DNA of 64,000 bases from Cyathus striatus (lineage: Eukaryota > Basidiomycota > Agaricomycetes > Agaricales > Nidulariaceae), in contig JAOVFP010000014.1 in the NCBI GenBank assembly GCA_025738555.1, positions 1,984,001 to 2,048,000 on the forward strand, given 5' to 3'. A model generated the notes under the pieces. The model did no database searches and was not told the origin of the DNA. It worked only from the letters and a program-made list of their open reading frames with translations. This document shows, in pieces, positions 11,318 to 23,095 of this stretch (position 1 is its first letter; each line of letters opens with the position of its first letter). The translations under genes and the position numbers were made by a program.

Positions 11318-11931
11318 TAGTGTTGCCGCCGCTTGGCTCCGCTCGGCTTAGCTCAGCTTTCGTGGCTCAGGGTCACGGAATTGCTCAGCTTTGAAAGCGG
11401 AGCTGCCTCTAGTCTATTTGCTTCCCTGGCTACGGCTCAGAAGCCGCTCAGTCAGATGTAGCTATAGCTCCGGAATTTAAACTAAAATAGGTATACTTCG
11501 GCCCAGCTGGGCTCTCGAAAAGCGCTGTTATTGGCAATCTTACATACTTACATAATGTCTGGCATTGGGTTGATAATAGAGGGGTACATAATTAAACCTT
11601 AAAAAAGGAATGCAAAGAAACCTTTTAGTTTCTTCATATAACACTTAAAGTACTCATTCAAATGTCTACAGATGTGAATAAGACTTATTTAATTTGGATT
11701 TCATAGACTAGTGGTGTATGAGCACGGTACACAAGTGAGGAAATACTGGGTATTATAATATCACTTAAGCTGCAGCTAAGCGGACTCGTAGCTGCTCGGG
11801 AGCGCCTGGGAACGCTTCTTAGCTGAGCTGGACCTGTCAGAGCCAGCTTTCACAGGCACTCGCTTCGCTCAGCTTAATTTCGGCTCAGTTCACCGGCTCA
11901 GCAGCTTTCGAGCGAAGCGGCGGCAACACTA
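11318..11931. mobile_element. hAT-type MITE (614 bp)
   Basis: Starts TAGTGTTGCCGCCGCTT and ends with the mirror AAGCGGCGGCAACACTA. The ends share TAGTGTTGC with the hAT elements at 9314 and 56102. The subterminal part is rich in GCTC/GAGC repeats (CTCAGCTT, GCTCGG). It has no coding frame. Its right end abuts the first base of the element at 11932 exactly, so its own right-hand target duplication is not visible. Confidence 0.7.
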
Positions 11932-12081
11932 GTCTGGGATATCACCAACGACCTTTGGAGGGGTGTGCATTCCGCGATTACCGGAAATTCGGTACGTCTC
12001 ATCAAGGTCTCATTTGTATTACTAAGGCATCAGAATGTCCGCGTGACCTTCCCGTTTTGGCATTTGATCTTGATTTGTAAT
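11932..12081 (+). repeat. Left terminal inverted repeat
   Basis: 150 bp matching the reverse complement of 17295-17438. Differences are mostly C/T (for example CGCG against CGTG) plus a 6 bp insertion near the inner end. Confidence 0.85.
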
Positions 12082-12205
12082 CACAATGGGTGATGGACGC
12101 GTCAACGCGTCGCGTCGAAATATCCACCATCATCCACAGTATATTGCCCATATCTCCTTAGCTTTACCACCTCTTGTCGTTCTTTTTCAACACATTCTTT
12201 ATATC

Positions 12206-14359
12206 ATGTCCCTTAACCTGAATCCTGCTATTTGGCCTCCTATGCGCAACAAAAGACATAACAATGAGAATGAAAATCCTCCATCTACACCTGAGACACC
12301 AACACCACTGAATAGGTTTTTTCCTTCCACACCCATATCACCAACTCCAGTGAATAGAAGAAGCTCAGTTGGCCTTGAAATCCTTAGGTTGGCCCCAGTT
12401 GCACCACTTGGAAGTGCAAGGAGATTTCAAAATGGTTTTATAACCACTCCCAAGATGCTTTCCTACAGACCATATGCACTCAACTCATCTGGAAACAAGC
12501 GCCAAAAATCCTTTTCATTCTTGTCAACACATGTTCTCTCACCACTGGATCCTCTTTCATCTGCTACATGGAATGAACTTGCACTTCAACACAAGCTATT
12601 AAAGGATACAGATAGTTTGCACAAGTACCAAATTGATGGTGCCAACCGTATCATTGCACGATTAGAAGACATTTGTATTGTTGCACCAACAGGAGCTGGG
12701 AAGTCACTACTTTGGGTTTTGCCATTACTTGCTCAAAAGCGAGGCATTTCACTGGTGATTGTTCCATTCACAACTCTTGGAGTGCAGGGAGAGAATCGGT
12801 GTGTATTCATCACTTCTAAAGAACTGCAATGGTAATTGTCAATTTGCACTCCTAGACATCGAGATTCAAGTATTACAGCCACATTTCTATCCTCTGATAA
12901 CTCCAGTCCAGATGTACTAAGAAATATTGTTCAAGGAGTTGGAATGCATGTTGTCTATGCATGTCCTGAGATGCTGGAGACTCCAGCAGTTGCTCGGGTG
13001 TTGCATTCAAACTCATTTCAAGATCAGCTCTCTGCTGTTTACATTGATGAAGTTCACTGTATCCATGAGAGCCTCTCTTGGCGACCTTCTTATACCCGTC
13101 TCCATTTACTCCGACAAGTTATTGGTTCTACTGTACCATTAGTAGCATTATCTGCTACCCTTCCACAACGGTACCAGGATTCACTCATTGTATATGCTGG
13201 ACTTCATCCTCAGTACCATCTCATAAACTTGGGAAATTTTCGCTCTGAACTGTCAACTGTGGTTAAGCATATGCAGCATGCTGTAAACTCATTTCTTGAT
13301 ATTGAGTTTGTAATCCAACTAGCAAAAAGGCTCTCAATGATAATCTATTGTGATGATCTTGAGACTCTAACTGCAATGTTCTGGTGGATATACAAACAGC
13401 TGGTGTCTGCACAACTCCCTGTATCATGGCTTGACATTCTTCATGCAGGGCTGTCAGAGACTCATCAGCGACAGTGTATTGATGGTGCTTCCAGTGGCCG
13501 TGTCAGAATTTTACTGGGGTCAGACAAAATTGGTGCTGGAATGGATTTCCCAAGTGTTGGGCTTGTTATTCAATATCAGTGCTGGGGCTTATCAATTGTT
13601 CAGTGGGAACAGCGGAAAGGAAGAGGTGCTCGTCGTTATGGCCTTACAGCAATGGGACTAATTCTTGTGGAGAAGTCTATGGCAGGGGACCCAAATTCAC
13701 CAACAATTGGATTGCCAAATTTACAGGATCCAGGACTTCTTAACCTTGTACGAACACAAGGGTGCTTACAGCAATGTACTGATAAATGGTTAGAGAACCC
13801 ATCTTGTGGAGATGAGACTCTTTGCACTCATTGTTCAAATTGTAATCCTGACCTGGAGCAAATTACAAACCAGTATATATTTGTGCTTGAAGACTTTCAC
13901 AAAGGAAAAAAGCGAAATCTGGTATCACTCAAGGATGCTGAAAAGATTCAGGAGGAACTATGCATTTGGAGACTGGAAACATGGAGATTGGAGTGGATGG
14001 ATAAATGGCCTGATTATGGACCTGAGTCACTTGTTTCAACTGCAGATTTGGGGCAAATATCACGTCATGCTTTCAACATCTTGACTATTGATGACATTGA
14101 TAAAGCTGCATCAATTGTGCATTTGAATGAATTAGGACCATCTCTTCTCACTACTCTTCACTCAGCAGTACACCATATATGTGGACTACAACTTGATCAA
14201 CAGTCAGTAGCACCAGATGTGGTGATATTAGATATTCCAACTGAGCTTAAATGGAATGCACCAGAGAACCCCAGCACATTTTCTGTAGGAGAGGTGCTTG
14301 CAGAGCAGATTCAGAGAGCAGGAAAGCTTGCAAAAGGTGAACAAGTTATATATTTTTAA
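12206..14359 (+). CDS. RecQ-type superfamily 2 DNA helicase
   Basis: Two exons, 12206-12798 and 12856-14359, separated by a 57 nt GTGTGT..CCTAG intron. The 57 nt carry a stop but keep the frame. Product about 698 residues from ATG 12206. An upstream in-frame ATG at 12086, next to the inverted repeat, would add 40. Motifs in order: APTGAGKS (about 160-167), DEVH (262-265), SAT (297-299), GSDKIGAGMDFP (419-430), QRKGRGARR (450-458), then a Cys cluster (C-x3-C..C-x4-C-x2-C-x2-C) like the RecQ zinc region. This predicts an ATP-dependent 3'-5' DNA unwinding enzyme acting in the nucleus. The Pro/Thr-rich N-terminal 60 residues look disordered. It converges with the DUF6589-type gene, which suggests a role in mobilising the element rather than host repair. 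Confidence 0.85.
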
Positions 14360-14410
14360 GTTTTAAAACCACAGCAATAATTCTACTTATTCTACACCTT
14401 TGTCATTCTT
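14360..14410. terminator. Shared 3' region of the two convergent genes
   Basis: Fifty-one bases separate the two stop codons. AT-rich, so both transcripts probably end within or beyond it and overlap. No strong polyadenylation signal is visible. Confidence 0.35.
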
Positions 14411-17172
14411 TTAATATTCATCACCTCCATCTAATATAACACTTGATGCATCCTCGAAATTCTCATCAGATATTCCTAGTGAAAATGAAATAGGCATAGC
14501 ATCAGATGCAATAACAAGATCTCTCTCAAAGCTGTTGGCAAGATCCTCATCTTGCAAACTATGCCTCTCTCTAAGCCTTAATTTGTGTCTTGCAAGATGC
14601 CTTCGATGCCCACCATTTGCACCTGCAACACGTTGAAGACCATGAGTATAGAGATCAGTTACTGTATGCCGAGAAGGTGTATCCATTGTAAAATCAAATA
14701 GATGATGATCCTGAAAATGTTGAAGTACAATAAGCACATCTTTGATTTGGGATACATGTGCATGATGTTGATTAAGGTCCTCAACTCCCATTTCATCAAA
14801 TATGTGATCAGTAAGGTTTTGAACATATCCCATTGCAGGTACAATCTTTTCAAGAACTGATGGTGTGGCATTGGTACCATGTGCATGCTCCTTAATACGA
14901 TCATTTAGGTGTTCAACCCGAATATCAGTAGGTTTAAAATCTTCCTTGTGTCCTCGTGGATTAAAAAACATTCCTTTGAATGCAATGTCTGCATATGGCA
15001 TTGGCCACTCATGAATCATGTTATGCAAAGTCTCCATGCACTCATTTGCATAGTTATAACACCCTGCTGCATAAAACATAGGCATCCAGTACTTGATTAT
15101 GCAGAGTACACGAGTTGGATGACCTCGCTTAATAGCATCATGCATCTCTCGAAGTGTCAGAATATTGTGAAAGAGTAAGACAGCATGCCCATTCAATGTG
15201 TCATTAGGCAACTTCTTAATGTTCAGTGATTCAAGACGAGTTGGAAAAGTGACAAATTGCTTCATAATATCTGATGCAATTTCTTCTAGATGTGTAGTTT
15301 CAGACAGTATGTGACTAGACAATTCATTTAGAGAGCAAGTGCTTGTGACATTCATAGCAGCTTTGAGAACCAGTGCTTGCAGAATAACATCAAGAAACCG
15401 TAGCCATGCATAATAATTGATTTTGCGTGGGTTGATATCAGTATGACTGGGGAAAAGCTTGTGGAGTGTTAACAGTGAGACAGCATCTGTACTTTTCTCA
15501 GAACCCCAAGAGTTTCCAGCAATAGCAGATATTAGATTCATCTCATAGTGCATGAGACCTCCAACTGTACTAATGCTTGACAAATGATCAAATGCATGTG
15601 GTGAGAGATCTAGTGCTTGTTGATCCTGTGCAGCTCTATCCCGTGCAACAGTGAGACGGTCACCAAGAACTGTAAACATTGTATGTTCAAATGTTTCCTT
15701 TGGTATAGCAAGTACCTTTCCAAAGTAATGTTCAAGAACTACCATGTTGCCTCGAGTAGAGCCTTGTTCCTGATCAAATGTTGGAAGATAGTATTCCTCT
15801 GTTTTGGTATGATCAATAGCATTCTTATCTGTGAATGGTAGGATGGAAAGCTGTTGTTTATTGAAGTCATTATCAGCAAGTAATTCAGTAAGAATATTCT
15901 GAATATGTATAGTTGCATTTTTGCGAAATGTTACTTGATCATCATTAGATGGAAGAATATCAGAGAGGGCAGTAACTGGATCAATGTTATGACGTGACTT
16001 TGTTTTGAATTGTCCAATAGATGTTATTTTATGTGCTTCTTCTCCAGCTGGTGTTGGTAAAATAACAAGTAGTGCTGATACTTCATCATGTGTTTGTGAT
16101 TTATGCAAAGCAGATGCTTCCCAAGCATGTGTCATCCAATTGAAATTGTCATATGGGAGCATTTTAATCTTGCATGGATCATTAGCAACCTTCTTGGCAA
16201 GTCTAGCTGCACTCTTGCTCAATGATTCAACTGCCTTTATCTGAAAAGGGTATGATGAGCAAACTCCAAGTTGATTAAGCATCTGAATCAATCGTTTTGA
16301 GACACGATTATCCCAAAAAATGAGAGAATTAATTGCTTGGTGGTAATTTGTTTTCATGCTCCTCATGTTTAAAGCCATTGAGGTTATCATTACTTGACCC
16401 TGTAAATTTTATTACTGTTAATTAATATCTATAAAATGAACAATAAAAATCTACATACAAATTCACGGTTTCTATTGGAGTCATACCCTTGTGGTGAGGT
16501 AGTAACTGCCTTAAGCAGCTTCTGAAAATTTGGAGTAACTTGATCATATGTGGATTGCAACTGTTTGATCTGGAATTTATCCACTGTATCAACATCAACC
16601 TTTGATGAAGGAAGGCGCAAATATTCAGCTACTTCTGCATATGGGCCTTCAGAAGCTCTGTTGGTGAGGAAACCTGCTTCTCGCCCACATATATCTGCAG
16701 CTCGCTCCATAATCCACTCCACCATGGTAGCATCTCGCATTCCACCACGTTGTGTCCACCATAGATTCATTATGGTAATATGTGAGTTCTCAGAATAGAA
16801 TCTTCCAGAGGATGTCTTGATTGAAGGGTTATTGGATTTAAAAGCACCTGATATGAATTGGTGCAAAGATAGTCTGCGGTCAACTGCATGTATGTGGTCC
16901 AAAATCCCTGAAATCTTGTGATCCAATGTCTGTGGCACCTTCCTTTGTTCTGGAACAGTGTAGTCAGAGTCAGAGCCTTCTTCTCTGTCTTCCCCTTCAA
17001 AATATTCAACATCTGGATTAATAACTGCTAGAATTTCTTCCCTGGTAGGTGGGGTAAGAACAGGTCCATCTGGAGAGGAAGGCCGGACAGGAGAGCTCTC
17101 TCCACTGAGTTCTTCATATCCATCAGAGAAATCAAGTGATAAATTGAATAATGGCTTTGATCCATGAGGCAT
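14411..17172 (-). CDS. DUF6589-type protein, candidate transposase
   Basis: Exon 1 17172-16459 and exon 2 16399-14411, joined in phase 0 across a 59 nt GTATGT..TTTACAG intron, give about 900 residues without stops. An in-frame upstream ATG at 17247 is possible. The C-terminal two thirds resemble basidiomycete DUF6589 proteins: PYDNFNWM (about 320), LGDRLTVARDRA (about 484), GGLMHYEMN, NYANECMETL (about 690), and a VEHLNDRIKEHAHGTNAT-type segment. The spacing D..GD..E suggests an RNase-H-fold D-D-E nuclease, which is an inference. The N-terminus is acidic and Ser/Pro-rich. It lies in a TIR-bounded unit opposite a RecQ-type helicase and is the best candidate for the enzyme that recognises the inverted repeats. 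Confidence 0.75.
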
Positions 17173-17294
17173 AGTATTTGAGTTGTGTTTAATAGTGATT
17201 ATTTTACACAAAAGTAAGAGTAGTGCTGTGGAAGAGTAGGTAGACAAGTGATAACAGATGGAACAGATAAGTCAAAGTGCACGGAGCGCATGCA

Positions 17295-17438
17295 ATTACA
17301 AATCAGATACCAAAACGGGAAGGTCACACGGACATTCTGATGCCTTAGTAATACAAACGAGACCTTGATGAGACGTACCGAATTTCCGGTAATCACGGAA
17401 TGCACACCCCTCCAAAGGTCGTTGGTGATATCCCAGAC
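17295..17438 (-). repeat. Right terminal inverted repeat
   Basis: 144 bp, reverse complement of 11932-12081. The outer end is TCCCAGAC at 17431-17438. The inner end ATTACAAATC lies about 120 bp upstream of the ATG at 17172. Confidence 0.85.
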
Positions 17439-17489
17439 GTTTGTGGTCAGAAGTCCTTTTTAGGACGAATGGCCGAAAACGGATGGAGA

Positions 17490-19056
17490 ACCGAGACTAC
17501 CGGAATCCTGTGTGCAGGTGAACATCCGTTCCGGTTTCTCACGCTCTGTTCGATTGCACCTCCAAGTTGACATTGGAGGCTCCAACGTCCTCTGCTCGTC
17601 GTGTGCACTGTCCGACCATCCTGGCTATCCCCTAACATCAAACACGCTATAAACCTAGCTAGGCCATCGACATCTCAATCTGTCACATCTATCCATCAAC
17701 CACCACACTCAACGTAAGTTATCTTCATCAGCATCCCTTTCCAAATCACAGTTACCGTTGTCTACCATATTTAGATTCTCCTGTGTTTTCGAACAGCAGC
17801 CCTTCTACTCCAAACTAGTTAGGAAAAATGGGGTTATAGAGCTTGGATAGTGATGGAGTGGGCAGATAGTAAGCAGCCTTGTTCAATCGTTGAGGTCAGC
17901 CCAACTAGTAGTGAGAGTGTCTCATATGCTCATTCACTGTCCTACTGAGGAGAACTTGCATGTCGTAAACATCCCTTGGTAACATGCGGAGACCTATGGC
18001 ATTGCCTTCAAATATTCATGTGAGGTATCCCAAGAGCCTCCTCACTAACTTCGCTGCCTTGATTGCCGGGAGCTTGGGATAGATGAGTTCCCACCTCCAA
18101 TGGAACTTCCATCCCTTAGTGCCAATTTACTACCAGCTACTCCTCCCTTCTATAATCCCATGTGTTACATCTAGTCCTCGATCAGAATGCTATCCAAAGT
18201 TGCTTCCCCACCCCAGCTCCTCTTTGCAGCTTGCGCTCACATCCAACTCACCATCCCGCAGACTTCCTTCTTTTCACGGTCGGTAATTACACACTACCAT
18301 TCTGCAACTGTTCTTGATCATTACACGCTTTTGTCTGGCATGGCAGTCATCATAACGCTGCAAGTAGAAGTCTCCGACGCGAATCCTTGGCCCGTGCTCG
18401 TTGCTTTAGGGGGTCCAGGGGGTTCGCAAGATAGGGTACTCGTCAGTTACGGGGGCAATGTAGCCGGAATTGAAGAAGATACTGATTCTATGGAGACTGT
18501 ACTGCTGGAGGATATGTGTGTAGGAAAGAATGTCGAGGAGGAGTCGAACACGAGGTCATATCCATAGCAGTCCTTCGCCTGCTGCGTTCTCACACTTCTG
18601 CCATCCTTTCCTCGTTACACGCTGGTCTCGAAGACATCATCGGTCATATAATTCTACAAAGATATCTACATCGCATGTACGCTAGCGAGGATATTGGTGA
18701 TATGAAGAGAATGGGGGGTGAGGAGGACGTCAGGTATTATGAGAACATAGGTGATCAAGAAAATGTAGGGGATGAGGTCAACATGGGGGATGGGGAGGTT
18801 TGGTCGATAAGGAAGACATCAGGACCTAGGCAAATGTCGGTGTTGCAGATCCACTAGCGAGAATCACGATTATATGTTGGGTGTGACTGACAGCGTAGTG
18901 AACATGGGATCCTGTTCTTAGCTTCTGTCCTTCGTCTGCTCTCTTGCTCCCGCAATCTCACTATCCTTCCCTCCCGCCCTTCACTCTCTCCTGCCTGCGC
19001 ATGTTACACAATGAGTGCGAAGGTAGAACATATGTGCATTTTGTTACCCTCCAAAG
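17490..19056 (+). repeat. R repeat and start of segmental duplication, arm 1
   Basis: From about 17490 (CCGGAATCCTGTGTGCAGG) the sequence matches 59519 onward closely, through the GTTGACATTGGAGGC block, the pyrimidine-rich GTAAGTTATCTTCATC-GGCATCCC block and the GCAGCCCTTCTACTC block. About 770 bp (18285-19050) have no counterpart in arm 2. That extra part includes a long frame at 18187-18567 of no recognisable product. Confidence 0.7.
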
Positions 19057-19341
19057 GTCTATATTCATGATACACAGGTAATCAACCTCTGCGTCACACC
19101 AGCTTCCAGTACCCAAAATTGACTTCCTATAAGGTAACACTAAGCAGCTATCCATCGTTAGCTGTACAACCACCATGCCTCATCCAGATCCAAATCATAG
19201 TTTTTATCTAATAAACAATACATGCTGAAAGATAACAACAAATTTTGCTTGTTTCTGGATATAGCACGCCCGAAACTTCCCTTCGAGAAACCATCTTATA
19301 TGGAAGTTTCAGGTGTCATTTTCAAATCTTCTAAGTCATTA

Positions 19342-20604
19342 TCAAACTTCTTTGGTAATGTTTATATTAATGCAACACAGAGGCATACTCCCAATAGTTT
19401 GAACTGGATTATTTTGACCCTGCATCTCCATTTCTGCCTCCCTGAATAACTGGAGTTTTATGCGAACGGCGATGGAGTTGAATGTGATGCCCTTTATATA
19501 ACCCAGCAAGTAGTTAAGATATGTAGAGGCCGTAAACTGAAGACTTACAACTAATGGTGTAATCCATTCAAGTACCAGGGATCTGTTATTGCTGAATGTG
19601 AAGATGGAAACACAAAGTATAAATTCTGTTATTATCTGTAGCACAGCTGACTCTATTATCATCCACATAATGGAGAGCAGTCTTCCTTTGCCAACATGAT
19701 AATCTGCTGCATTTCGGTGTGTAATCCAGATCCGGTAACTCATGAGTCCAACAGTGATAACACTCAAAGCGAAGGAAATTGAGCCATATGTAGGGAACAA
19801 CCTGTCAAACACAGTATCACTGAATCTTGAACCTTGAGCTACATATGCAGCACAAATGATGGAGGCAGAAACTATTCACAAATGTAAGCATGGTTTTTCT
19901 AAGGCCTCGACAACTGGCGAGAAAAGCTTACTTATGTTAATTGTAAGTAATATAACTGGCAATACAATGATCTTCCAGTTGCAGCTCCATAATACCCATG
20001 TATGATAAATCTGCCAGTTTGCATAAAACATTACTATAGAGGCGTGTAAACTTTGTGTAAACTTAAAACTCACTGCCGCAGCACTACCAAGGGTTTGTTG
20101 AGTTCCCAAAAGAAAATCTTTAAGAATAAAGTGCCAAGCCTTGCGGTTGCTAAGGTATGCCACTGGTCTAGAGTGAGAGAGACCTTGATCAGCATAGCCT
20201 TGGAGAAGGTGGTAACAGTTAATAGCAAGGTGAAATGTGGCGATAAAAAACATAACTGCGGAAATGCTTATCATGACCTTCAAAGGATTCGTCATTAAAC
20301 AACTTGTATTATTTAGACATATAAATTCAATTACCAATGTATGATTGTCCTGTCTTCCTTTGTTGTAAGTGGGATTAAAGTATGAGTACAATGTCACAAC
20401 AAAGAGGCATACAAAGAGGCCTGTGTAGGGGGTTAATGTAGACTTCAGTCTGAATCCAGTACTATAACCCGTACAGAAGCCATACCATATGCCAGCGCCT
20501 TATGTTAAAGAATTAACCTCTGTATATTTCAACGACTGTAAACTGAAGCTTACCTCAAAGTAAGCAGTGAGAAGGTATGTTTGTTTGAGAGAAATGTAAC
20601 CCAT
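19342..20604 (-). CDS. Multi-pass membrane protein gene, best-preserved copy C
   Basis: Exons: 20604-20554 (51 nt), micro-exon 20498-20486 (13 nt), 20420-20074, about 20033-19932, 19871-19549, 19491-19342. Introns are 55, 65, about 40, 60 and 57 nt. About seven hydrophobic segments are visible, among them LFVCLFVVTLYSY, VMISISAVMFFIATFH, WKIIVLPVILLTI, ISFALSVITVGLMSYRIW and ITEFILCVSIFTF, typical of a large Agaricomycete family of unknown role, probably at the plasma membrane. Odd points: the 40 nt GTGAGT..CTATAG segment after GSAAA is in frame when read through but shifts frame if spliced. A +1 change near the end (GTTTGA) removes about 18 C-terminal residues present in copies B and E. It may be expressed, or may be an early pseudogene. 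Confidence 0.65.
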
Positions 20605-20774
20605 GATTAGGGGGCAGTTTAAATGGGAGCTAACAGGGTTATGTCTCGTATTATAAGGATTAGGACACTCATGAATTGAGCATCAGATCAAGGGATCGGT
20701 ATAAGGCAGTTATGGTGACACCTGAGTTAAGTGTATAATTGGACCAATATTTCTGACAAGCAGTGGGTTTTAAT

Positions 20775-20801
20775 TTGGTTAGTTGGTTGGTTGGTTGGTT
20801 G
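20775..20801 (-). repeat. (TTGG)n microsatellite upstream of copy C
   Basis: Six TTGG-like units about 175 bp before the start at 20604. Same motif and position as upstream of copies A and F. Confidence 0.8.
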
Positions 20802-22130
20802 ATATACATCTCTGTGAAGGCGTTCATGATTTATTGGATATAGATCGATGAACAAAGCCTCCACATGAATCAATATCATTTCCAAGGGCAACCATAAATG
20901 TGAGGTCTATGGCTTGGTTAATAAAGAAGGATTCTGGACAAGAAAGATAAAGGAACGAGGTCCCTTCTGACCCTTCGAGCTGTGTGAAATGCAAGTAAAA
21001 TGAGTCACTGAGTCCTATTAACATATATCTCTAGGATCCTGTTGGTATCACCGAAGTCTGAATTGATGTGATTCAATTAACAGAGATAACTACGCAGCAA
21101 GGATAAACTTGAAAAGTTTTTCCATAAGGCTATACCAGGCTATACCTGGAGTCTGTTCAAATGGGTTGTTTCGATGTGAAGATACTGTCTTGATTGTGAC
21201 ATGCTATTATTTAATAATATCCATGGGAACATCGATGAAAGGAAGGGTATGGTATCCTATCATAGATTTTATATATAATGAGGTAGGGCTTGCAGGGTGT
21301 GGTTAATCGCTCCGAGTCCATTGAGGGTTATGTACAGTCAATGGCCGTGGACTTGTTTTTGAAGTTGATAAGATAAACACCCAGCGCGTTACTTTGTTCG
21401 TTCTGGTTTCTCATGCTAGGCGCTGTTCGTTGCTTGCTCAAAGCTCTGTTTGCTTCATACCGTGACTGCCATCCTCTGCTCGTCGACCACACCATCGCAG
21501 TCTACCAGGACTCCCAGTTATACTAAAGCAACAAACAAACTCTAATCTGTCATTCTGGTACCCTTTCATATCACCATAATCGATGTCTATTACTATGTTT
21601 TGATTCTTCTCATGTCTTACTATGAACTGCTGTTAGCTATGGGGTGATTATCGATTATTGACCCTCACCCATTCCCTGCCATCGAGGGCATTGCCCATTG
21701 TGAATAGCTATCAGCACCCTGTGCACACTTTCAACCAGTCATGTATCCACCACGATGCAGCCTTCAACTCACCTTAGGGACCCTTGGGCTTTCATTGACA
21801 TCATTGTTGACTGCGTTCCCGCGAAAGCTGGGACGGGCTGTGTGATGGAACGAATAGGTTTGTTCTTTATTCCATGGACTACCTTCATCAACTTATATGA
21901 AAATAGATATCTCTACTCCCAACCCGCGATGGGGCTTCCATCACTTAGCGCCAATCGACTGCGCGCTGCTCCCCCGTCTCCAACATCCCACCGTCACACT
22001 TTGTTTCTCATCTGCAGTCAAGATGCTATGCGAAGCTGTTCTCTGCCCCATGCTAGTGATCGGCTTTGATTATGCTGGCGAGAATCACGATGCAGGGTAT
22101 GTTATACTTGGGGAGTACGGCGGGATGGGC
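20802..22130 (+). repeat. Segmental duplication arm 1, 5' flank of copy C and R repeat
   Basis: Matches 61820-63205 almost continuously, from the GGCGTTCATGATT segment through the TTCTCATGCTAGGCGCTG block to TATACTTGGGGAGTACG. Small open frames such as 20824-21024 (minus) and 21755-22069 are conserved between the arms only because the DNA is duplicated. I see no supported gene. Confidence 0.75.
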
Positions 22131-22136
22131 TACTAG

Positions 22137-23095
22137 ATTTTGACATTGCCTGGATTTTGATGTTGCCGTGGCATTGCCAGTGAGGCAACGTCAATTCTCG
22201 CGCGGCAACATCATGCAATGCCAGGCAACGTCACAGCAGCAAAATGCCCATGAAGAGGTGGTAAGTCGGGGCATTCATAACCCATACTCTCATACTCTTC
22301 ATATATATTATTTATTTATGTCTGGAGATCCAAATGGCAAGCCAGAATTCACATGTACATTGGGTTGTTGCGATGTGGGGCTTTTCGGTTAAGTGTGGGA
22401 AATACTGTTGAACAAAAAATATTGTGAAAAAAAATACATAGTTTTCGGGTCAATTTAATTGTTATCATGAGATTTAGGGACACTTATAATGACATTTTAG
22501 CCTGCAAATTGCCCTCGGGGCTTCTGTTCTACATGTTGTATCGCATGCGAAGGTTATTTCCCACGCTTTCTCGATGCGCGGAGACTTCAACAACATTTGC
22601 TAGACCCATACTATAAACATATACATCATGAATATCATAGAAAGTGATTTATGCACTATCTCTTATTAGTTATAAATTCAGATTTCTTATGCCACTAGTA
22701 CCAATACTAATGAAGAGCTTAACAATGTACTGTCATTCTATCACTTCTCTGGGTTGATTGACTTAATGACAGCGGAGTGTGTTGAAAATTTAACTTATAT
22801 AAGCCCCTATGTACACCATAGAAGTACATTAAGTCACTTTGATAATGTGTATCTACTTATTTTACTGTCTACTAAGTATTATTGAAGAGTCTCCGCACGG
22901 TCAGCAAGCGTGGGAAAACGCATCAATGTAGAGTGATGTGTGATGGCAACGTCAGCAACGTCACAGGCAATGTCACAGCAATGTCACAGCAACGTCAGCA
23001 ACGTCAGGCAATGTCCGGCAATGCAAGCAACGTCAAGCAACGTCAATTCTCAGATTGGCAATGCCAGGCAACGTCACAGGCAATGTCAAAATCCT
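22137..23095. repeat. Subterminal repeat cluster, possible nested MITE
   Basis: Starts GATTTTGACATTGCCTGG and ends with its mirror at about 23095. More than fifteen copies of GCAACGTCA/GCAATGTCA are concentrated in 22170-22245 and 22940-23090. The middle is AT-rich and non-coding. Confidence 0.6.

Larger units (their letters stand above)
11932..17438. mobile_element. Two-gene inverted-repeat element: RecQ-type helicase plus DUF6589-type protein
   Basis: Bounded by long inverted repeats (11932-12081 and 17295-17438) that begin GTCTGGGATATCACC, about 95% alike by eye, with one 6 bp length difference. Inside are two convergent multi-exon genes whose 3' ends are only about 50 bp apart (14359 and 14411). 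Both read through without stops once one canonical intron each is removed. No target duplication was found at the ends. Interior codon use is AT-leaning and even across both genes, and unlike the flanking R repeats. I cannot assign it with certainty to a named transposon class. Confidence 0.75.

Noticed and set aside
12933..16798. Many secondary frames of 60-90 codons on either strand over the helicase and DUF6589-type genes
   Set aside because: Shadows of the two real genes in other frames.
11932..17438. Helitron, because a helicase is present
   Set aside because: The helicase is RecQ-type, with no Rep/HUH motif, and the element has long terminal inverted repeats rather than Helitron ends.
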